Assembly: GCF_032854445.1 (NCBI RefSeq)
Contig: NW_027018063.1
Coordinates: 1-64,000, forward strand
Direction of reading: 5' to 3'
DNA length: 64,000 bases
DNA from: Liolophura sinensis
Lineage: Eukaryota > Mollusca > Polyplacophora > Chitonida > Chitonidae
The notes under the pieces were generated by a model. It saw only the letters and a list, made by a program, of their open reading frames with translations. It had not been told where the DNA came from and searched no databases. Made by a program: the position numbers and the translations under genes. Of this stretch, positions 1-13,700 are shown one piece after another; position 1 is the first letter of the stretch, and each line of letters begins with the position of its first letter.

Positions 1-506
1 TCTTACTCCATGAAAACCAGGGATATTTGCAATTTTTCAACAGCTGCCGATACCTGGGCTCAATTCCGAATCTTTTGGCACCTTATTCATGTGGGTCTGT
101 GGTAAGTTGTACTTTTTACATCAGACTGTATCAAGTTTCCTTGTGTTTTTTATGTACAAATGGTGTGGGTTTTTCTACATGTAGATAAAGACATTGAGAT
201 TGTCTGGACTTAGAAGTAAGACAATTGCTGGGTGAGTTCAATGGGCTTGGCCCAAAGATTTCAGGTCTTCTGGGCTACCGAAGGGCATTTAACTTATAGT
301 CAAAAGTTGAATATAGTAATGACCAGTCGCGATGGTACATAGTACAGTGTAGCCGATTTCAATTAACAAAAAGACCAGGCAAAAATTCAAAATTGGAAAA
401 ATTGTTCCAGTGCTGTTGGTAAGAGGCTAATCCTACGTATTTTGTGACGAGAAATCGAATGGTGCAAACCGCGTTGCTCTCCGACCAATACTTTTGGCTG
501 TAGTGA
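1..506 (+). repeat. Partial T3 monomer at left window edge
   Basis: This is the 3' ~506 bp of a monomer cut by the window edge. It is of the T3 class (TTATTCATG...GTGGTAAG) and carries the rare ATGAAAACC, CATCAGACTG and CGATGGTACATAG variants. The same combination occurs at 5448-5996, which marks it as the start of the 10-monomer unit. Compared with that sister it has extra single-base indels (GCTGGGCTC near 55, TTTCC near 137, GTGTGGGTTT near 166). Confidence 0.9.
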
Positions 507-2500
507 CAATTGAATGATCATTTATGTCATAATCACGTGCCCAGCAACGGCTCTTACTCCATGGAAACCAGGGATATTTGCAATTTTTTAACAGCTGCCG
601 ATGTCTGGCCCAATTCCGCATCTTTTGGCACCTTATAAATGTGGGTCAGTGGTTTAGTTGTACTTTTACAGCAGACTGTATCAAGTACCTTGTGTTTTTT
701 ATGTACAAATGGTCTGGTTTTTCTACACGTAGATAAAGACATTGAGATTGTCTTGGACTTAGAAGTAAGACAATTTGCTGGGTGAGTTAAATGGGCTGGG
801 GCCCAAAGATTTCAGGTCTTCTGGGCTACCGAAGGGCACATAACTTATTGTCAAAAGTTGAATATAGTAATGACCAGTCGCGATTGTACAGAGTACAGTG
901 TAGCCGATTTCAATTAACAAAAAGACCAGGCAAAAATGCAAAAGTGGAAAAACTGTTCCAGTGCTACTAGTAAGAGGCTAACCGACGTATTTTGTGACGA
1001 GAAATCGAATAGTGCAAACCGCGTTGCTCTCCGACCAATACTTTTGGCTGTAGCGACAATTCAATGATCATTGATGTCATAATCACATGCCCAGCAACGG
1101 CTCTTACTCCATGGAAACCTGGGATATTTGCAATTTTTCAACAGCTGCCGATGCCTGGCCCAATTCCGCATCTTTTGGCACCTTATAAATGTGGGTCAAT
1201 GTTTAGTTGTACTTTTTACAGCAGACTGTATCAAGTACCTTGTGTTTTTCACGTACAAATGGTATGGTTTTTCTACACGTAGATAAAGACATTGAGATTG
1301 TCTTGCACTTAGAAGTAAGGCAATTGCTGGGTGAGTTAAATGGGCTTAGCCCAAAGATTTGACGTCTTCTGGGCTACCGAAGGGCACATAACTTATAGTC
1401 AAAAGTTGAATATAGTTAATGACCAGTCGCGATTGTACAGAGTACAGTGTAGCCGATTTCAATTAACAAAAAGACCAGGTAAAAATGCAAAAGTGGAAAA
1501 ACTGTTCCAGTGCTGCTGGTAAGAGGCTAATCCGACGTATTTTGTGACGACAAATCGAATGGTGCATACCGCGTTGCTCTCCGACCAATACTTTTGGCTG
1601 TAGGGACAATTGAATGATCATTTATGTCATAATCACGTGCCCAGCAACGGCTCTTACTCCATGGAAACCAGGGATATTTGCAATTTTTCAACAGCTGCCG
1701 ATGCCTGGCTCAATTCCGCATCTTTTGGCACCTTACTGAAGTGGGTCAGTGTTCAGTTGTACTTTTTACAGCAGACTGTATCAAGTACCTTGTGTTTTTC
1801 ATGTACAAATGGTATGGTTTTTCTACACGTAGATTAAGACATTGAGATTGTCTTGCACTTAGAAGTAAGGCAATTTGCTGGGTGAGTTAAATGGGTTTAG
1901 CCCAAAGATTTGACGTCTTCTGGGCTACCGAAGGGCACATAACTTATAGTCAAAAGTTGAATATAGTAATGACCAGTCGCGATTGTACAGAGTACAGTGT
2001 AGCCGATTTCAATTAACAAAAAGACAGCAAAAATGCAAAAGTGGAAAAACTGTTCCCAGTGCTGCTGGTAAGAGGCTAATCCAACGTATTTTGTGACGAG
2101 AAATCGAATGGTGCAATCCGCGATGCTCTCCGACCAATACTTTTGGCTGTAGCGACAATTGAATGATCATTTATGTCATAATCACGTGCCCAGCAACGGC
2201 TCTTACTCCATGGAAACCAGGGATATTTGCAATTTTTAACAGCTGCCGATGCCTGGCCCAATTCCGCATCTTTTGGCACCTTATAAATGTGGGTCAGTGT
2301 TTAGTTGTACTTTTTACAGCAGGACTGTATCAAGTACCTTGTGTTTTTTATGTACAAATGGTCTGGTTTTTCTACACGTACATAAAGACATTGAGATTGT
2401 CTTGGACTTAGAATAAAGACAATTGCTGGGTGAGTTAATGGGCTTGCCCAAAGATTTGACGTCTTCTGGCTACCGAAGGGCACATAACTTATTGTCAAAA
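1..2500. other. Indel-rich stretch (likely consensus error)
   Basis: Against its sister at 5493-7990 this stretch has many one-base gains or losses and few substitutions: GCTGGGCTC (~55), GTGTGGGTTT (~166), GTGGTTTAG (~651), CAATTTGCTGG (~772 and ~1872), GGCTGGGGCC (~795), AAGACAGC (~2022), TTCCCAG (~2054), CAGGACTG (~2319), GAATAAAG (~2412), TTAATGGGCTTGCCC (~2435), CTTCTGGCTACC (~2463). The copy at 5493 has the usual form at each. Confidence 0.7.
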
Positions 2501-3600
2501 GTTGAATATAGTAATGACCAGTCGCGATTGTACAGAGTACAGTGTAGCCGGTTTCAATTAACAAAAAGACCAGGCAAAAATGCAAAAGTGGAAAAACTGT
2601 TCCAGTGCTACTAGTAAGAGGCTAATCCGACGTATTTTGTGACGAGAAATCGAATGGTGTAAACCGCGTTGCTCTCCGACCAATACTTTTGGCTGTGGCG
2701 ACAATTCAATGATCATTGATATCATAATCACGTGCCCAGCAACGGCTCTTACTCCATGGAAACCAGGGATATTTGCAATTTTTTAACAGCTGCCGATGCC
2801 TGGCCCAATTCCGCATCTTTTGGCACCTTATAAATGTGGGTCAGTGTTTAGTTGTACTTTTTACAGCAGACTGTATCAAGTACCTTGTGTTTTTTATGTA
2901 CAAATGGTCTGGTTTTTCTACACGTAGATAAAGACATTGAGATTGTCTTGGACTTAGAAGTAAGACAATTGCTGGGTGAGTTAAATGGGCTTAGCCCAAA
3001 GATTTGACGTCTTCTGGGCTACCGAAGGGCACATAACTTATAGTCAAAAGTTGAATATAGTAACGACCAGTCGTGATTGTACAGAGTACAGTGTAGCCGA
3101 TTTCAATTAACAAAAAGACCAGGCAAAAATGCAAAAGTGGAAAAACTGTTCCAGTGCTACTAGTAAGAGGCTAAACCGACGTATTTTGTGACGAGAAATC
3201 GAATAGTGCAAACCGCGTTGCTCTCCGACCAATACTTTTGGCTGTAGCGACAATTCAATGATCATTGATGTCATAATCACATGCCCAGCAACGGCTCTTA
3301 CTCCATGGAAACCAGGGATATTTGCAATTTTTCAACAGCTGCCGATGCCTGGCCCAATTCCGCATCTTTTGGCACCTTATAAATGTGGGTCAATGTTTAG
3401 TTGTACTTTTTACAGCAGACTGTATCAAGTACCTTGTGTTTTTCACGTACAAATGGTATGGTTTTTCTACACGTACATAAAGACATTGAGATTGTCTTGC
3501 ACTTAGAAGTAAGGCAATTGCTGGGTGAGTTAAATGGGCTTAGCCCAAAGATTTGACGTCTTCTGGGCTACCGAAGGGCACATAACTTATAGTCAAAAGT

Positions 3601-5492
3601 TGAATATAGTAACGACCAGTCGCGATTGTACAGAGTACAGTGTAGCCCATTTCAATTAACAAAAAGGCCAGGCAAAAATGCAAAAGTGGAAAAACTGTTC
3701 CAGTGCTGCTGGTAAGAGGCTAATCCGACGTATTTTGTGACGACAAATCAAATGGTGCAAACCGCGTTGCTCTCCGACCAATACTTTTGGCTGTAGTGAC
3801 AATTGAATGATCATTTATGCCATAATCACATGCCCAGCAACGGCTCTTACTCCATGGAAACCAGGGAAATTTGCAATTTTTCAACAGCTGCCGATGCCTG
3901 GCTCAATTCCGCATCTTTTGGCACCTTACTGAAGTGGGTCAGTGTTCAGTTGTACTTTTTACAGCAGACTGTATCAAGTACCTTGTGTTTTTCATGTACA
4001 AATGGTGTGGTTTTTCTACACGTAGATAAAGACATTGAGATTGTCTTGCACTTAGAAGTAAGGCAATTGCTGGGTGAGATAAATGGGCTTAGCCCAAAGA
4101 TTTCAGGTCTTCTGGGCTACCGAAGGGCACATAACTTATAGTCAAAAGTTGAATATAGTAATGACCAGTCGCGATTGTACAGAGTACAGTGTAGCCGATT
4201 TCAATTAACAAAAAGACCAGGCAAAAATGCAAAAGTGGAAAAACTGTTCCAGTGCTGCTGGTAAGAGGCTAATCCGACGTATTTTGTGACGACAAATCGA
4301 ATGGTGCATACCGCGTTGCTCTCCGACCAATACTTTTGGCTGTAGGGACAATTGAATGATCATTTATGTCATAATCACGTGCCCAGCAACGGCTCTTACT
4401 CCATGGAAACCAGGGATATTTGCAATTTTTCAACAGCTGCCGATGCCTGGCTCAATTCCGCATCTTTTGGCACCTTACTGAAGTGGGTCAGTGTTCAGTT
4501 GTACTTTTTACAGCAGACTGTATCAAGTACCTTGTGTTTTTCATGTACAAATGGTATGGTTTTTCTACACGTAGATTAAGACATTGAGATTGTCTTGCAC
4601 TTAGAAGTAAGGCAATTGCTGGGTGAGTTAAATGGGTTTAGCCCAAAGATTTGACGTCTTCTGGGCTACCGAAGGGCACATAACTTATAGTCAAAAGTTG
4701 AATATAGTAATGACCAGTCGCGATTGTACAGAGTACAGTGTAGCCGATTTCAATTAACAAAAAGACCAGGCAAAAATGCAAAAGTGGAAAAACTGTTCCA
4801 GTGCTGCTGGTAAGAGGCTAATCCAACGTATTTTGTGATGAGAAATCGAATAGTGCAAACCGCGTTGCTCTCCGACCAATACTTTTGGCTGTAGCGACAA
4901 TTCAATGATCATTGATGTCATAATCACATGCCCAGCAACGGCTCTTACTCCATGGAAACCAGGGATATTTGCAATTTTTCAACAGCTGCCGATGCCTGGC
5001 CCAATTCCGCATCTTTTGGCACCTTATAAATGTGGGTCAATGTTTAGTTGTACTTTTTACAGCAGACTGTATCAAGTACCTTGTGTTTTTCACGTACAAA
5101 TGGTATGGTTTTTCTACACGTAGATAAAGACATTGAGATTGTCTAGGACTTAGAAGTAAGACAATTGCTGGGTGAGTTAAATGGGCTTAGCCGAAAGATT
5201 TGACGTTTTCTGGGCTACCGAAGGGCACATAACTTATAGTCTCAAAGTTGAATATAGTAATGACCAGTCGCGATTGTACAGAGTACAGTGTAGCCGATTT
5301 CAAGTAACAAAAAGACCAGGTAAAAATGCAAAAGTGGAAAAACTGTTCCAGTGCTGCTGGTAAGAGGCTAATCCGACGTATTTTGTGACGACAAATCGAA
5401 TGGTGCAAACCGCGTTGCTCTCCGACCAATACTTTTGGCTGTAGTGACAATTGAATGATCATTTTTGCCATAATCACGTGCCCAGCAACGGC
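3601..5492 (+). repeat. Variable remainder of the first 10-monomer unit
   Basis: Monomers start at 3800, 4349 and 4898. The junction 3601-3950 (GTAGCCCATTTC, AAAGGCCAGG, ACAAATCAAATGG, then TTATGCCATAATCACATGCC) reappears at 10740-11090, so this segment was exchanged with, or copied to, another part of the array. The monomer at 4349 repeats the GATTAAG/GGGTTTAGCCC type of 1607, 7095 and 9291. The monomer at 4898 begins like 1057 and 3251, then carries CTAGGACTT and GTCTCAAAG, a combination that otherwise clusters at 34-51 kb. This stretch breaks the simple 10-monomer copy relationship. Confidence 0.8.
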
Positions 5493-8400
5493 TCTTACTC
5501 CATGAAAACCAGGGATATTTGCAATTTTTCAACAGCTGCCGATACCTGGCTCAATTCCGAATCTTTTGGCACCTTATTCATGTGGGTCTGTGGTAAGTTG
5601 TACTTTTTACATCAGACTGTATCAAGTTCCTTGTGTTTTTTATGTACAAATGGTGTGGTTTTTCTACATGTAGATAAAGACATTGAGATTGTCTAGGACT
5701 TAGAAGTAAGACAATTGCTGGGTGAGTTCAATGGGCTTGGCCCAAAGATTTCAGGTCTTCTGGGCTACCGAAGGGCATTTAACTTATAGTCAAAAGTTGA
5801 ATATAGTAATGACCAGTCGCGATGGTACATAGTACAGTGTAGCCGATTTCAATTAACAAAAAGACCAGGCAAAAATTCAAAATTGGAAAAATTGTTCCAG
5901 TGCTGTTGGTAAGAGGCTAATCCTACGTATTTTGTGACGAGAAATCGAATGGTGCAAACCGCGTTGCTCTCCGACCAATACTTTTGGCTGTAGTGACAAT
6001 TGAATGATCATTTATGTCATAATCACGTGCCCAGCAACGGCTCTTACTCCATGGAAACCAGGGATATTTGCAATTTTTTAACAGCTGCCGATGTCTGGCC
6101 CAATTCCGCATCTTTTGGCACCTTATAAATGTGGGTCAGTGTTTAGTTGTACTTTTTACAGCAGACTGTATCAAGTACCTTGTGTTTTTTATGTACAAAT
6201 GGTCTGGTTTTTCTACACGTAGATAAAGACATTGAGATTGTCTTGGACTTAGAAGTAAGACAATTGCTGGGTGAGTTAAATGGGCTGGGCCCAAAGATTT
6301 CAGGTCTTCTGGGCTACCGAAGGGCACATAACTTATTGTCAAAAGTTGAATATAGTAATGACCAGTCGCGATTGTACAGAGTACAGTGTAGCCGATTTCA
6401 ATTAACAAAAAGACCAGGCAAAAATGCAAAAGTGGAAAAACTGTTCCAGTGCTACTAGTAAGAGGCTAAACCGACGTATTTTGTGACGAGAAATCGAATA
6501 GTGCAAACCGCGTTGCTCTCCGACCAATACTTTTGGCTGTAGCGACAATTCAATGATCATTGATGTCATAATCACATGCCCAGCAACGGCTCTTACTCCA
6601 TGGAAACCAGGGATATTTGCAATTTGTCAACAGCTGCCGATGCCTGGCCCAATTCCGCATCTTTTGGCACCTTATAAATGTGGGTCAATGTTTAGTTGTA
6701 CTTTTTACAGCAGACTGTATCAAGTACCTTGTGTTTTTCACGTACAAATGGTATGGTTTTTCTACACGTAGATAAAGACATTGAGATTGTCTTGCACTTA
6801 GAAGTAAGGCAATTGCTGGGTGAGTTAAATGGGCTTAGCCCAAAGATTTGACGTCTTCTGGGCTACCGAAGGGCACATAACTTATAGTCAAAAGTTGAAT
6901 ATAGTAATGACCAGTCGCGATTGTACAGAGTACAGTGTAGCCGATTTCAATTAACAAAAAGACCAGGTAAAAATGCAAAAGTGGAAAAACTGTTCCAGTG
7001 CTGCTGGTAAGAGGCTAATCCGACGTATTTTGTGACGACAAATCGAATGGTGCATACCGCGTTGCTCTCCGACCAATACTTTTGGCTGTAGGGACAATTG
7101 AATGATCATTTATGTCATAATCACGTGCCCAGCAACGGCTCTTACTCCATGGAAACCAGGGATATTTGCAATTTTTCAACAGCTGCCGATGCCTGGCTCA
7201 ATTCCGCATCTTTTGGCACCTTACTGAAGTGGGTCAGTGTTCAGTTGTACTTTTTACAGCAGACTGTATCAAGTACCTTGTGTTTTTTATGTACAAATGG
7301 TATGGTTTTTCTACACGTAGATTAAGACATTGAGATTGTCTTGCACTTAGAAGTAAGGCAATTGCTGGGTGAGTTAAATGGGTTTAGCCCAAAGATTTGA
7401 CGTCTTCTGGGCTACCGAAGGGCACATAACTTATAGTCAAAAGTTGAATATAGTAATGACCAGTCGCGATTGTACAGAGTACAGTGTAGCCGATTTCAAT
7501 TAACAAAAAGACCAGGCAAAAATGCAAAAGTGGAAAAACTGTTCCAGTGCTGCTGGTAAGAGGCTAATCCAACGTATTTTGTGACGAGAAATCGAATGGT
7601 GCAATCCGCGATGCTCTCCGACCAATACTTTTGGCTGTAGCGACAATTGAATGATCATTTATGTCATAATCACGTGCCCAGCAACGGCTCTTACTCCATG
7701 GAAACCAGGGATATTTGCAATTTTTTAACAGCTGCCGATGCCTGGCCCAATTCCGCATCTTTTGGCACCTTATAAATGTGGGTCAGTGTTTAGTTGTACT
7801 TTTTACAGCAGACTGTATCAAGTACCTTGTGTTTTTTATGTACAAATGGTCTGGTTTTTCTACACGTACATAAAGACATTGAGATTGTCTTGGACTTAGA
7901 AGTAAGACAATTGCTGGGTGAGTTAAATGGGCTTGGCCCAAAGATTTGACGTCTTCTGGGCTACCGAAGGGCACATAACTTATTGTCAAAAGTTGAATAT
8001 AGTAATGACCAGTCGCGATTGTACAGAGTACAGTGTAGCCGGTTTCAATTAACAAAAAGACCAGGCAAAAATGCAAAAGTGGAAAAACTGTTCCAGTGCT
8101 ACTAGTAAGAGGCTAATCCGACGTATTTTGTGACGAGAAATCGAATGGTGTAAACCGCGTTGCTCTCCGACCAATACTTTTGGCTGTGGCGACAATTCAA
8201 TGATCATTAATATCATAATCACGTGCCCAGCAACGGCTCTTACTCCATGGAAACCAGGGATATTTGCAATTTTTTAACAGCTGCCGATGCCTGGCCCAAT
8301 TCCGCATCTTTTGGCACCTTATAAATGTGGGTCAGTGTTTAGTTGTACTTTTTACAGCAGACTGTATCAAGTACCTTGTGTTTTTTATGTACAAATGGTC

Positions 8401-9091
8401 TGGTTTTTCTACACGTAGATAAAGACATTGAGATTGTCTTGGACTTAGAAGTAAGACAATTGCTGGGTGAGTTAAATGGGCTTAGCCCAAAGATTTGACG
8501 TCTTCTGGGCTACCGAAGGGCACATAACTTATAGTCAAAAGTTGAATATAGTAACGACCAGTCGTGATTGTACAGAGTACAGTGTAGCCGATTTCAATTA
8601 ACAAAAAGACCAGGCAAAAATGCAAAAGTGGAAAAACTGTTCCAGTGCTACTAGTAAGAGGCTAAACCGACGTATTTTGTGACGAGAAATCGAATAGTGC
8701 AAACCGCGTTGCTCTCCGACCAATACTTTTGGCTGTAGCGACAATTCAATGATCATTGATGTCATAATCACATGCCCAGCAACGGCTCTTACTCCATGGA
8801 AACCAGGGATATTTGCAATTTTTCAACAGCTGCCGATGCCTGGCCCAATTCCGCATCTTTTGGCACCTTATAAATGTGGGTCAATGTTTAGTTGTACTTT
8901 TTACAGCAGACTGTATCAAGTACCTTGTGTTTTTCACGTACAAATGGTATGGTTTTTCTACACGTACATAAAGACATTGAGATTGTCTTGCACTTAGAAG
9001 TAAGGCAATTGCTGGGTGAGTTAAATGGGCTTAGCCCAAAGATTTGACGTCTTCTGGGCTACCGAAGGGCACATAACTTATAGTCAAAAGT
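5493..9091 (+). repeat. 10-monomer HOR, copy 2 (conserved part)
   Basis: Monomers at 5448, 5997, 6546, 7095, 7644, 8193 and 8742 repeat 1-3600 in order and class. This copy is cleaner: homopolymers have their usual length wherever copy 1 has one-base gains or losses (for example near 650, 775, 2030, 2050, 2410 and 2465 in copy 1). It overlaps a 4-monomer periodicity, since 7095-8741 recurs at 9291-10740. Confidence 0.88.
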
Positions 9092-10740
9092 TGAATATAG
9101 TAATGACCAGTCGCGATTCTACAGAGTACAGTGTAGCCGATTTCAATTAACAAAAAGACCAGGTAAAAATGCAAAAGTGGAAAAACTGTTCCAGTGCTGC
9201 TGGTAAGAGGCTAATCCGACGTATTTTGTGACGACAAATCGAATGGTGCAAACCGCGTTGCTCTCCGACCAATACTTTTGGCTGTAGGGACAATTGAACG
9301 ATCATTTATGTCATAATCACGTGCCCAGCAACGGCTCTTACTCCATGGAAACCAGGGATATTTGCAATTTTTCAACAGCTGCCGATGCCTGGCTCAATTC
9401 CGCATCTTTTGGCACCTTACTGAAGTGGGTCAGTGTTCAGTTGTACTTTTTACAGCAGACTGTATCAAGTACCTTGTGTTTTTCATGTACAAATGGTATG
9501 GTTTTTCTACACGTAGATTAAGACATTGAGATTGTCTTGCACTTAGAAGTAAGGCAATTGCTGGGTGAGTTAAATGGGTTTAGCCCAAAGATTTGACGTC
9601 TTCTGGGCTACCGAAGGGCACATAACTTATAGTCAAAAGTTGAATATAGTAATGACCAGTCGCGATTGTACAGAGTACAGTGTAGCCGATTTCAATTAAC
9701 AAAAAGACCAGGCAAAAATGCAAAATTGGAAAAACTGTTCCAGTGCTGCTGGTAAGAGGCTAATCCGACGTATTTTGTGACGAGAAATCGAATGGTGCAA
9801 TCCGCGATGCTCTCCGACCAATACTTTTGGCTGTAGCGACAATTGAATGATCATTTATGTCATAATCACGTGCCCAGCAACGGCTCTTACTCCATGGAAA
9901 CCAGGGATATTTGCAATTTTTTAACAGCTGCCGATGCTTGGCCCAATTCCGCATCTTTTGGCACCTTATAAATGTGGGTCAGTGTTTAGTTGTACTTTTT
10001 ACAGCAGACTGTATCAAGTACCTTGTGTTTTTTATGTACAAATGGTCTGGTTTTTCTACACGTACATAAAGACATTGAGATTGTCTTGGACTTAGAAGTA
10101 AGACAATTGCTGGGTGAGTTAAATGGGCTTGGCCCAAAGATTTCAGGCCTTCTGGGCCACCGAAGGGCACATAACTTATTGTCAAAAGTTGAATATAGTA
10201 ATGACCAGTCGCGATTGTACAGAGTACAGTGTAGCCGGTTTCAATTAACAAAAAGACCAGGCAAAAATGCAAAAGTGGAAAAACTGTTCCAGTGCTACTA
10301 GTAAGAGGCTAATCCGACGTATTTTGTGACGAGAAATCGAATGGTGCAAACCGCGTTGCCCTCCGACCAATACTTTTGGCTGTGGCGACAATTCAATGAT
10401 CATTGATGTCATAATCACGTGCCCAGCAACGGCTCTTACTCCATGGAAACCAGGGATATTTGCAATTTTTTAACAGCTGCCGATGCCTGGCCCAATTCCG
10501 CATCTTTTGGCACCTTATAAATGTGGGTCAGTGTTTAGTTGTACTTTTTACAGCAGACTGTATCAAGCACCTTGTGTTTTTTATGTACAAATGGTCTGGT
10601 TTTTCTACACGTAGATAAAGACATTGAGATTGTCTTGGACTTAGAAGTAAGACAATTGCTGGGTGAGTTAAATGGGCTTAGCCCAAAGATTTGACGTCTT
10701 CTGGGCTACCGAAGGGCACATAACTTATAGTCAAAAGTTG
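7095..10740 (+). repeat. 4-monomer HOR, two copies (~2.2 kb period)
   Basis: Monomers 7095, 7644 and 8193 match 9291, 9840 and 10389 at an offset of 2196 bp. Markers are GGGTTTAGCCC with GATTAAGAC in the first monomer, GTACATAAAG with ATGCGATGCTC-type tails around the second, and GGCTGTGGCGAC at the entry to the third. The monomer between the copies (8742) is of the CACATGCCC/CAATG type. Small differences exist: TTGAACGATC at 9292-9301, AAAATTGG at 9723, and TCAGGCC with GGGCCACC near 10143-10160, against TGACGTC and GGGCTACC in the sister. Confidence 0.82.
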
Positions 10741-13700
10741 AATATAGTAACGACCAGTCGCGATTGTACAGAGTACAGTGTAGCCCATTTCAATTAACAA
10801 AAAGGCCAGGCAAAAATGCAAAAGTGGAAAAACTGTTCCAGTGCTGCTGGTAAGAGGCTAATCCGACGTATTTTGTGACGACAAATCAAATGGTGCAAAC
10901 CGCGTTGCTCTCCGACCAATACTTTTGGCTGTAGTGACAATTGAATGATCATTTATGCCATAATCACATGCCCAGCAACGGCTCTTACTCCATGGAAACC
11001 AGGGAAATTTGCAATTTTTCAACAGCTGCCGATGCCTGGCTCAATTCCGCATCTTTTGCCACCTTACTGAAGTGGGTCAGTGTTCAGTTGTACTTTTTAC
11101 AGCAGACTGTATCAAGTACCTTGTGTTTTTTATGTACAAATGGTCTGGTTTTTCTACACGTAGATAAAGACATTGAGATTTTCTTGGACTTAGAAGTAAG
11201 GCAATTGCTGGTTGAGTTAAATGGGCTTAGCCCAAAGATTTGACGTCTTCTGGGCTACCGAAGGGCACATAACTTATTGTCAAAAGTTGAATATAGTAAT
11301 GACCAGTCGCGATTGTACAGAGTACAGTGTAGCCGATTTCAATTAACAAAAAGACCAGGCAAAAATGCAAAAGTGGAAAAACTGTTCCAGTGCTACTAGT
11401 AAGAGGCTAATCCGACGTATTTTGTGACGAGAAATCGAATGGTGCAAACCGCGTTGCTCTCCGACCAATACTTTTGGCTGTGGCGAAAATTCAATGATCA
11501 TTGATGTCATAATCACGTGCCCAGCAACGGCTCTTACTCCATGGAAACCAGGGATATTTGCAATTTTTTAACAGCTGCCGATGCCTGGCCCAATTCCGCA
11601 TCTTTTGGCACCTTATAAATGTGGGTCAGTGTTTAGTTGTACTTTTTACAGCAGACTGTATCAAGTACCTTGTGTTTTTTATGTACAAATGGTGTGGTTT
11701 TTCTACACGTAGATAAAGACATTGAGATTGTCTTGGACTTAGAAGTAAGACAATTGCTGGGTGAGTTAAATGGGCTTAGCCCAAAGATTTGACGTCTTCT
11801 GGGCTACCGAAGGGCACATAACTTATAGTCAAAAGTTGAATATAGTAACGACCACTCGCGATTGTACAGAGTACAGTGTAGCCGATTTCAATTAACAAAA
11901 AGACCAGGCAAAAATGCAAAAGTGGAAAAACTCTTCCAGTGCTGCTGGTAAGAGGCTGATCCGACGTATTTTGTGACGAGAAATCGAATGGTGCAAACCG
12001 CGATGCTCTCCGACCAATACTTTTGGCTGTAGTGACAATTGAATGATCATTTATGCCATAATCACATGCCCAGCAACGGCTCTTACTCCATGGAAACCAG
12101 GGAAATTTGCAATTTTTCAACAGCTGCCGATGCCTGGCTCAATTCCGCATCTTTTGCCACCTTACTGAAGTGGGTCAGTGTTCAGTTGTACTTTTTACAG
12201 CAGACTGTATCAAGTACCTTGTGTTTTTTATGTACAAATGGTCTGGTTTTTCTACACGTAGATAAAGACATTGAGATTGTCTTGGACTTAGAAGTAAGAC
12301 AATTGCTGGGTGAGTTAAATGGGCTTAGCCCAAAGATTTGACGTCTTCTGGGCTACCGAAGGGCACATAACTTATTGTCAAAAGTTGAATATAGTAATGA
12401 CCAGTCGCGATTGTACAGAGTACAGTGTAGCCGGTTTCAATTAACAAAATGACCAGGCAAAAATGCAAAAGTGGAAAAACTGTTCCAGTGCTACTAGTAA
12501 GAGGCTAATCCGATGTATTTTGTGACGAGAAATCGAATGGTGCAAACCGCGTTGCTCTCCGACCAATACTTTTGGCTGTAGTGACAATTGAATGATCATT
12601 TATGTCATAATCACGTGCCCAGCAACGGCTCTTACTCCATGGAAACCAGGGATATTTGCAATTTTTTAACAGCTGCCGATGTCTGGCCCAATTCCGCATC
12701 TTTTGGCACCTTATAAATGTGGGTCAGTGTTTAGTTGTACTTTTTACAGCAGACTGTATCAAGTACCTTGTGTTTTTTATGTACAAATGGTCTGGTTTTT
12801 CTACACGTAGATAAAGACATTGAGATTGTCTTGGACTTAGAAGTAAGACAATTGCTGGGTGAGTTAAATGGGCTTAGCCCAAAGATTTCAGGTCTTCTGG
12901 GCTACCGAAGGGCACATAACTTATTGTCAAAAGTTGAATATAGTAATGACCAGTCGCGATTGTACAGAGTACAGTGTAGCCGATTTCAATTAACAAAAAG
13001 ACCAGGCAAAAATGCAAAAGTGGAAAAACTGTTCCAGTGCTACTAGTAAGAGGCTAAACCGACGTATTTTGTGACGAGAAATCGAATAGTGCAAACCGCG
13101 TTGCTCTCCGACCAATACTTTTGGCTGTAGCGACAATTCAATGATCATTGATGTCATAATCACATGCCCAGCAACGGCTCTTACTCCATGGAAACCAGGG
13201 ATATTTGCAATTTTTCAACAGCTGCCGATGCCTGGCCCAATTCCGCATCTTTTGGCACCTTATAAATGTGGGTCAATGTTCAGTTGTACTTTTTACAGCA
13301 GACTGTATCAAGTACCTTGTGTTTTTCACGTACAAATGGTATGGTTTTTCTACACGTAGATAAAGACATTGAGATTGTCTTGCACTTAGAAGTAAGGCAA
13401 TTGCTGGGTGAGTTAAATGGGCTTAGCCCAAAGATTTGACGTCTTCTGGGCTACCGAAGGGCACATAACTTATAGTCAAAAGTTGAATATAGTAATGACC
13501 AGTCGCGATTGTACAGAGTACAGTGTAGCCGATTTCAATTAACAAAAACACCAGGTAAAAATGCAAAAGTGGAAAAACTGTTCCAGTGCTGCTGGTAAGA
13601 GGCTAATCCGACGTATTTTGTGACGACAAATCGAATGGTGCAAACCGCGTTGCTCTCCGACTAATACTTTTGGCTGTAGGGACAATTGAACGATCTTTTA

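Larger units (their letters stand above)
1..3600 (+). repeat. 10-monomer HOR, copy 1 (conserved part)
   Basis: Monomers starting at 507, 1057, 1607, 2156, 2702 and 3251, plus the left partial, match 5493-9091 at an offset of about 5490 bp, which is ten monomers. The order of classes is T3, T1, T1, T2, T1, T1, T1 in both. Shared rare markers include ATGAAAACC at the start, CAATG instead of CAGTG in the switch block of monomers 1057/3251, GATTAAGAC at 1832 and 7320, and GTACATAAAG at 2390. Substitutions between copies are few (AAACCTGGG at 1116, TTGATATC against TTAATATC at 2713/8205), but this copy has many one-base indels in its first 2.5 kb. Matching fades after about 3600, where the tail joins a sequence also seen at 10740. 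Confidence 0.88.
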
